NCBI GenBank assembly: GCA_910584835.1
Contig: CAJUEG010000062.1
Location: 1-15,456, forward strand
DNA: 15,456 nt
Reading direction: 5' to 3'
Source: an uncultured Oscillospiraceae bacterium
GTDB taxonomy: Bacteria > Bacillota > Clostridia > Oscillospirales > Oscillospiraceae
In this document: piece after piece, positions 13,469 through 15,456 of the stretch
Numbering within the stretch: position 1 is the stretch's first letter
Layout: each line of letters begins with the position of its first letter
Notes under the pieces: generated by a model
What the model saw: the letters and a program-made list of their open reading frames with translations, nothing else
Database searches by the model: none
What the model was told of the DNA's origin: nothing
Translations under genes and position numbers: made by a program

Positions 13469-13509
13469 CGCCCCCTGTGCGGAAAGCTTTCCGCACAGGG
13501 GGCGCTTTT
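13469..13509. terminator. Strong, probably bidirectional terminator
   Basis: CGCCCCCTGTGCGGAAAG (13469-13486) and its exact complement (13487-13504) form an 18-bp uninterrupted dyad. CTTTT follows on the plus strand and TTGTTTTGA on the minus strand. It sits 12 bases after hypB and 35 bases after the end of the minus-strand SLH/DUF362 gene, so it can close both convergent units. Confidence 0.85.
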
Positions 13510-13543
13510 GGCAGTGGCTTTCTCCTGTAGACACACCTGCATT

Positions 13544-14799
13544 TCAGATGATTGTGTTTGCAAAAAACATAACCATGCCGGTGTGGATCAGGCACTTGCC
13601 CTCGGCGGAGCCCAAGCCGATGGAGATGTTCTTGATGGCCCCGCCGAAGCCTGCCATGGCGTGGCCCTTGAAGTGGGACAGCACCAGATAGGAGTCGTAG
13701 TCGGCGAAGTGGGCGCCCACCTGAGCACCGAGCCGCCCTCTACAGGGATGGTCATGGAGCCGTTTTCGTCCAAAATCACCACGTCGGCAATGTCGTTGAA
13801 GCCGTGATCCTTCGCCACCTGGTAGTGCATGGCGGTCTCTGCCCGGGAGCCGCCGTAGGCGGTGTTGTTCTCCACGATGGTGCCGTCCACGCCCTGCACC
13901 ACATCTTTAATCAGTTCGGGCCGCAGGTAGTTGCTGTTAGGCGGCTCGCCGGTGGACAGCTTGACAGCCACTTTGCCTGTGGGCGACCACTCCAGCGCGT
14001 CATATACCGCCACCATGGCCTCCGGGGTGATGTCCGAGATGTAGTACACGGTGGAGCCGCCCTCAGCCTGGTGCTCCAGGGCGGACAGGGCGATGACCTC
14101 CCCGCCGTTGGTGGTGATGGCTGTACCGCTTCCCTTGTTGAGGTAGCGGTACAGCACTGCCGACACCTCAGCGCGGGTGATGGTGGCTTTCGGGTCGAAG
14201 CGGTTGCCGGGCCTGCCGTTTACAACGCCGCTGGCCCGGGCCCAATCTACCGCTATGCGGGCATAATTGGCGATGTCGGCCTCGTCGGCAAAGTCCTCCC
14301 CAGCTTCGGTCTCGGGTTCCCCGGCGTACCGCCATAAAGCGGTAGCCAGATCCTCCCGGCTCACCGGGTCATTGGAACCGAACACACCTCCTCCGTATCC
14401 TGACATGATCCCCCGCTCCGCAGTCCAGGACGCTGCCGGGGCATAGTCAGCGTTTGCCTCCACATCGGAGAACTGGGCGGCGGATGCTGCCTCTGGTCTG
14501 CCCTCCGCGCGCCAGATGGCCAGGGCCACTGTGGAACGAACCATATCTGTCTCAGGTTCAAAGTCGGTGTCGGTGATGCCGCTCATGATGTCGTGCGCAA
14601 CGCACCAAGCAACCTCGTCCTCGTACCACGCCCCATTGGGGACGTCGGCAAAAGCCGGGGCAGACGCTGCCAGGGGTCGGGAGCTCTCCGTGGGAGCGGG
14701 TGCACTGCCGGGAGCCGCCGCGCCCACGGTGGTCAGGTACGCGCCCGCTGTCAGTGCCGCCGCCAATAGGGCGGCCAGAATCTTTTTACTGTGCTTCAT
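13544..14799 (-). pseudogene. SLH-domain DUF362 surface protein, frameshifted and 3'-truncated
   Basis: The gene starts at ATG 14797-14799 with GAGGAGG overlapping the stop codon of the upstream gene (13-bp gap), so the two are translationally coupled. It has a signal peptide (MKHSKKILAALLAAALTAGA), a proline/serine linker, three SLH repeats (about 50-97, 109-158, 169-219) that bind cell-wall polymer, then a DUF362-type domain from about 233. At residue ~359, after IPVEGGSVL, a net deletion of about ten bases relative to the neighbouring copy shifts the frame. Uncorrected, translation runs to 13588 in low-complexity residues (TSPTTTPIWCC). In the shifted frame homology resumes (VGAHFADYDSYLVLSHFKGH) up to CLIHTG, then a foreign tail ends at 13544-13546. 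About 125 C-terminal residues present in the neighbour are missing. Probably inactive, though the SLH part may still be exported. Confidence 0.75.
13577..13721. repeat. 145-bp direct repeat, copy 1
   Basis: By eye this block is ungapped and about 93% identical (10 mismatches) to 15188-15332. Both lie on the minus strand within DUF362 coding sequence (VGAH to CLIHTG). Past 13577 toward lower coordinates the similarity ends at once, while it continues in the other copy's coding frame. Confidence 0.85.
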
Positions 14800-14812
14800 C
14801 GGAATCTCCTCC

Positions 14813-15403
14813 TCAGTCGTCCAAGCTTACGATGGTGTATGCCCTGCTGCCCAGGCCGATTTCTTCGCCGTGGGCCAGCACGACCTCCGCGTTGCGGGAT
14901 TCCATGCGGTTCACCAGGGACTGCCCGTCCTGGGCGGTATATACCAGATCCACGCACGCCTGATCCAGCGCCACCGGGTCGGTGGAGGCCAGGATGCCGA
15001 TGTCGTGCATATCCGGCTCGGCGGGGTTTCCGTTGCAGTCGCAGTCCACGCTGAGGCGGTTCATCACGCTGATATACACGATGTTCTCCCCGTTGTTCAG
15101 ATGGTCGGACACCGCCTTGCCCGCCTCCGCCATGGACTCCAGAAAGGCGTTCTGCTCGCCGCCCCAGGGGCTGGTGTGGCTCTTGCCGCCGGTGTGAATC
15201 AGGCACTTGCCCTCGGCGGAGCCCAGGCCGATGGAGATGTTCTTGATGGCCCCGCCAAAGCCTGCCATGGCGTGGCCCTTGAAGTGGGACAGCACCAGGT
15301 AGGAGCCGTAATCGTCAAAGTGCGCCCCCACCAGGTTTTCCGTCAGCCGCGTCCCGCCGCTGACAGGCAGGGCCATGGAGCCGTTTTCGTCCAGGATCAC
15401 CAC
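14813..15403 (-). CDS. DUF362-type protein, 5'-truncated
   Basis: The recognisable part is about 196 residues, from VILDENGSMALPVSGG to SLDD and the stop at 14813-14815. It contains the segment shared with the downstream SLH gene (LVGAHFDDYGSYLVLSHFKG to CLIHTG) and the C-terminal part missing there: NGENIVYISVMNRLSVDCDC, then DIGILASTDPVALDQACVDL, the typical end of DUF362 proteins, with cysteines at 121 and 123 of this fragment. Homology to the sister gene begins at 15403. Upstream the frame stays open to the window edge but reads as hydrophobic residues (FFYILSLALT) in AT-rich sequence with no link to DUF362. A GTG at 15401-15403 has no ribosome binding site. I take it as a gene that lost its 5' half, including any signal peptide and SLH repeats. 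Confidence 0.7.
   Translation of the reverse strand: MVILDENGSMALPVSGGTRLTENLVGAHFDDYGSYLVLSHFKGHAMAGFGGAIKNISIGLGSAEGKCLIHTGGKSHTSPWGGEQNAFLESMAEAGKAVSDHLNNGENIVYISVMNRLSVDCDCNGNPAEPDMHDIGILASTDPVALDQACVDLVYTAQDGQSLVNRMESRNAEVVLAHGEEIGLGSRAYTIVSLDD
15188..15332. repeat. 145-bp direct repeat, copy 2
   Basis: This is the partner of the block at 13577-13721. Similarity continues past 15332, with a gap, through 15402, then stops. It marks a tandem gene duplication or a recombination product within the DUF362 coding sequence. Confidence 0.85.
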
Positions 15404-15456
15404 TGTCAGCGCCAGTGATAAAATGTAAAAAAACGCCGAGGAAAAAATGTAGTTTT

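Noticed and set aside
13577..15332. Duplicate DUF362 block as a pure assembly artefact
   Set aside because: The two copies differ at about 10 of 145 bases, including several silent changes, and have different flanks, so they are real diverged copies.

Overview
The window looks like a chromosomal stretch of a GC-rich gut Bacillota, probably a Clostridia member of the Oscillospiraceae type (Flavonifractor/Pseudoflavonifractor-like). This is inferred from the strong AGGAGG ribosome binding sites, GC-rich codon use, S-layer-homology (SLH) proteins, a collagen-like protein resembling spore-surface BclA, and IS and serine-recombinase debris typical of clostridial conjugative elements. No rRNA, tRNA or housekeeping gene is present to fix the genus.

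Layout. (1) Positions 1-900 are a mobile-element graveyard: a truncated IS5-type transposase start on the minus strand, the tail of a small ORF, and a small element-type gene broken by a one-base deletion. (2) Positions 911-2696 hold a Gly-X-Thr collagen-like protein with a BclA-like C-terminal domain but no visible start, then a hairpin and a GT2/TPR glycosyltransferase that may glycosylate it. (3) Positions 2697-4500 hold an open stretch without a start, an orphan HEXXH zinc-peptidase-like gene with its own sigma-A promoter, a hairpin, and an N-terminal scrap of a large serine recombinase on the minus strand.

(4) Positions 4446-13509 are the core of the window, a compact eight-gene plus-strand operon. 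It starts from a good sigma-A promoter overlapped by an 11-1-11 palindromic operator. It encodes a TetR repressor, an 891-residue multi-FeS GltD-like flavoprotein, HypA, a polytopic membrane protein, a CrtI/RetSat-like FAD oxidoreductase, a ferredoxin-reductase-like flavoprotein with a C-terminal 2Fe-2S domain, a second membrane protein, and HypB. It closes with a strong, probably bidirectional terminator. The two membrane proteins share NILEAxxxD and AYxLWN motifs and look like divergent paralogues. No hydrogenase subunit and no HypC, D, E or F is present. I read it as a ligand-inducible redox system that moves NAD(P)H electrons through flavin and FeS centres to a membrane-linked reduction, with a nickel-delivery pair at its two ends. 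The substrate cannot be read from the sequence.

(5) Positions 13544-15403, minus strand, hold two tandem DUF362-type genes. The upstream one lacks its 5' part. The downstream one (signal peptide, three SLH repeats, DUF362) carries a frameshifting deletion and a truncated 3' end. They share a 145-bp block that is about 93% identical by eye, and homology stops abruptly at 15403, near the right edge of the window.
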